Source of the DNA: an uncultured Acetatifactor sp.
GTDB taxonomy: Bacteria > Bacillota > Clostridia > Lachnospirales > Lachnospiraceae
Reading direction: 5' to 3'
Assembly: GCA_934426825.1 (NCBI GenBank)
Contig: CAKRYI010000042.1
Coordinates: 1-7,203 of the forward strand
DNA: 7,203 nucleotides
Below the pieces are notes generated by a model. It was not told where the DNA came from. It made no database searches and was given only the letters and a program-made list of their open reading frames with translations. Made by a program: the position numbers and the translations under genes. Positions 5,612 to 7,203 of the stretch are shown in pieces (position 1 is the stretch's first letter; each line of letters begins with the position of its first letter).

Positions 5612-6550
5612 ATGAATATAGACAGAGAAAAAATAATACGTTCCGCATTCGTCATACTTGCCATATTGGTCATTGTGGGAGCGCTCACCATGATTCGGCG
5701 GCACAACTCCTTAAGTCTGGAGGAATACGCAATAGAGCACCCGGAATTTTCGGAAACGGCAGAAGAAACCGAATCCTCCGGGTCGGAAGAAACCGAGGAG
5801 ACGGAAAACTTGCAAAATACATCAAAAACCGACATTTCCTCCGAATTAACGGGCGCTCTGCTCAATTCCGACACCATGAAAGAGCAACGGATTACCTACG
5901 CCGAAGGCTTCTATAGCGAGCCGCTTTCCGCAAATTTGCAAAGATACATTACAGGTGTTTCTTTTTCTCCCACTTTGGAAGAAACCATTGGAAACACCGA
6001 AGGCACGGAAAATCCCTTGGAAACATCAGCGTCTTTGGACACTTCTGTCACCTGTGACGACCTACGTTATCTTCACATTCTGCATTATGACTTTGACGGA
6101 AATCTTGCAGAAGGCGAATTGATTTGCAACGAAATCATCGTGCAGGACCTGTTGGAGATATTTTTTGAGCTGTACCGGAACGAATATCACTTGGGAAAAG
6201 TGCATTTAGCAGACGAATATGACGGCGATGCGGTTCTTTCCATGGAGGACAACAACTCGGTATGCCTGAATTCCGACGGTCAGGAAATGTCGTCCGACGG
6301 TCACGCCCTTGGGCTTTCCGTGGACATCAATCCCGCCTACAATCCCTATGTGACATACGAAGAGGACGGAAGCGAACAGATTCTGCCCACTTCCGCCCTC
6401 AGTTATGTTGACCGTACGAAATCTTTTCCCTACAAAATAGATGAAACGGATTTGTGCTACCGGTTATTTACGCAGCACGGCTTTACATGGGGTGGCAACC
6501 GGAACAGCTATAAGAGCTACCAGCATTTTCAATTCTCGCCCCGGAAATAA
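5612..6550 (+). CDS. Membrane-anchored M15-family (VanY/CwlK-like) peptidase-like protein with altered active site
   Basis: M15 enzymes are zinc peptidases that trim peptidoglycan stem peptides (D-Ala-D-Ala carboxypeptidases or L-Ala-D-Glu endopeptidases). The 312-residue product has a short basic N terminus, one hydrophobic anchor at about 11-28, an acidic Glu/Ser/Thr-rich linker at about 35-75, a weakly conserved stretch, and an M15-like domain from about 147 to the end. Visible zinc ligands are His231 and Asp238 in GHALGLSVDIN and His305 in YQHF; YNPYV, YVDR and GFTWGG also fit the family. Two residues usually required differ: the Arg of the family's SxFNYR-type motif aligns with Ser221, and the acid three positions before the last His is Ser302. 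The surrounding DW and final E of relatives are NR and Q. The domain should face outside the membrane. I chose the ATG at 5612 because GGGAAGGG lies seven bases upstream; 5573 lies inside the promoter. Fold assignment is firm; catalytic activity is doubtful. Confidence 0.85.
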   Translation: MNIDREKIIRSAFVILAILVIVGALTMIRRHNSLSLEEYAIEHPEFSETAEETESSGSEETEETENLQNTSKTDISSELTGALLNSDTMKEQRITYAEGFYSEPLSANLQRYITGVSFSPTLEETIGNTEGTENPLETSASLDTSVTCDDLRYLHILHYDFDGNLAEGELICNEIIVQDLLEIFFELYRNEYHLGKVHLADEYDGDAVLSMEDNNSVCLNSDGQEMSSDGHALGLSVDINPAYNPYVTYEEDGSEQILPTSALSYVDRTKSFPYKIDETDLCYRLFTQHGFTWGGNRNSYKSYQHFQFSPRK

Positions 6551-6610
6551 AACCATCCCTCTTATCTCGTAGTGTTGTTTTCCTTTCTCACGCTTAGAAC
6601 GCTCAGAACA

Positions 6611-6652
6611 AAGAAATGCCAGTTCCGGCAACTGCCGGCGCTGGCATTTCTT
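6611..6652. terminator. Two-way terminator hairpin between convergent genes
   Basis: A perfect 12-bp stem (AAGAAATGCCAG at 6611-6622 and its complement at 6641-6652) is extended inside by CCGGC/GCCGG (6625-6629 with 6634-6638) around a 4-base loop. It lies 60 bases after the M15-like gene and 12 bases after the stop of the convergent surface-protein gene. The AAGAAA/TTTCTT ends give T-rich 3' flanks in both directions, so it probably ends both transcripts. Confidence 0.8.
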
Positions 6653-6664
6653 CATTTGGTTACT

Positions 6665-7203
6665 TTACAATTCCTCTTTTTTCTTGTTTCTAAGCACAGC
6701 CAGTACCGCAAGTCCTGCAGCAGACATTACCGTCAGGAGATACCAGAGTACGTTGTGGGAAGTATCTCCGGTACCGGGGTCTTTCGCCTTTTCCGCGGTA
6801 TTGCTGCTGTCTGCATGGTTATTCTGACTGCTGTTATTGTTGTTGCTATTATTGTTACTATTGTTATTATTGCCGCCGGACGTATTTCTTGCCACTGTGA
6901 AGCTGGTGCCTGCAGAACCGTCCGTCCATTCCAGTTCAAAGGTATGGCTGCCCTCAGACAGAGTCTTTAAGTAGTCAGCCTTTAACTCGACGATAGTGGA
7001 GCCTTCCCTTACCGTGTAGTTTACGGGGTCAATGACCTGTCCGTCCACCTTGACATTCAGGAACCTGGAGAATGCACCGTTTCCTCTGATGATAAGGCTT
7101 CCGTCCGTGTTCTGGGTCCATGAGCTGTCCGCTCCGTCGATAATCCGGTACTCGACTTTGAAGGTAACCGCTATGGTATGTGCCGCTGTCACGTTTTCAA
7201 AGG
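6665..7203 (-). CDS. C-terminal end of a cell-wall-anchored surface protein (X2-like Ig domain, sortase-like tail), cut by the right edge
   Basis: The frame is open to the right edge, so only about the last 179 residues are seen; the gene starts outside the window. The visible part begins with FENVTAAHTIAVTF, the typical end of a bacterial surface repeat, followed by an X2/Ig-like domain (from about EYRIIDGADSSW to SFTVARN, with SRFLNVKVDG and NYTVREGSTIVELKADYL as hallmarks). Next are an Asn/Ser-rich spacer (6818-6871), the sequence DPGTGDTS (around 6767-6781), a hydrophobic segment of about 20 residues and a basic KKK tail. That arrangement is the sortase cell-wall sorting signal, but Asp stands where Leu of LPxTG is expected. 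Such modules occur at the end of large secreted glycan-active or adhesion proteins in Lachnospiraceae; the catalytic or binding part is not visible. It ends 12 bases before a terminator hairpin shared with the M15-like gene. Confidence 0.85.
   Translation of the reverse strand, partial: FENVTAAHTIAVTFKVEYRIIDGADSSWTQNTDGSLIIRGNGAFSRFLNVKVDGQVIDPVNYTVREGSTIVELKADYLKTLSEGSHTFELEWTDGSAGTSFTVARNTSGGNNNNSNNNSNNNNSSQNNHADSSNTAEKAKDPGTGDTSHNVLWYLLTVMSAAGLAVLAVLRNKKKEEL
6818..6871 (-). repeat. AAT/AAC/AGT trinucleotide tract coding an Asn/Ser spacer
   Basis: Eighteen consecutive codons encode only Asn, Ser and one Gln, nearly all AAT, AAC, AGT or AGC, forming a low-complexity spacer between the Ig-like domain and the sorting signal. 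Such tracts can change length by replication slippage in steps of whole codons. Confidence 0.8.

Noticed and set aside
6591..6608. Tandem near-repeat CGCTTAGAA/CGCTCAGAA before the terminator
   Set aside because: Only two 9-base copies with one mismatch in a short convergent intergenic gap; probably chance.

Overview
The window looks like a chromosomal segment of a low-to-mid-GC Firmicute, most likely a Lachnospiraceae-type Clostridium relative. The grounds are the ECF transporter - truA - rplM - rpsI cluster, strong AGGAGG-type ribosome binding sites, consensus sigma-A promoters, and a cell-wall surface protein with a sortase-like tail. Nothing marks a prophage, insertion sequence, CRISPR array, tRNA or rRNA.

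Layout. Positions 1-815 are an eroded-looking area read on the minus strand. It holds a TetR-family ligand-binding domain without its DNA-binding half (382-711), a small unrecognised gene apparently broken by a frameshift (80-336), and the first 26 codons of another minus-strand frame leaving the left edge (1-78). Positions 818-1917 are the rplM-rpsI ribosomal protein operon on the minus strand, with a near-perfect promoter, a roughly 155-nt structured leader of the L13 type, and a strong terminator. Positions 1978-5519 are a second minus-strand operon, ecfA1-ecfA2-ecfT-truA, with its own promoter and a likely terminator. A divergent promoter pair at 5491-5582 separates it from a plus-strand gene for a membrane-anchored M15-type peptidase-like protein (5612-6550). 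A two-way terminator hairpin (6611-6652) separates that gene from the 3' end of a minus-strand surface-protein gene that runs off the right edge.

How they work together. EcfA1, EcfA2 and EcfT form the shared energising module of group II ECF vitamin/metal importers; no substrate-binding S component is encoded here, so these must come from elsewhere. TruA modifies tRNA anticodon arms, and L13 and S9 are ribosomal subunit proteins, so the core of the window is translation and micronutrient housekeeping. The flanks are accessory: one exported peptidoglycan-peptidase-like protein and one wall-anchored repeat protein.

Most interesting points: the M15-like protein keeps its three expected zinc ligands but lacks the expected Arg and catalytic acid; the TetR fragment is an intact open frame with a plausible promoter but no helix-turn-helix; and the rplM leader contains long-range pairing consistent with autoregulation. 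I found no clear sign of a wholly new multi-gene system.
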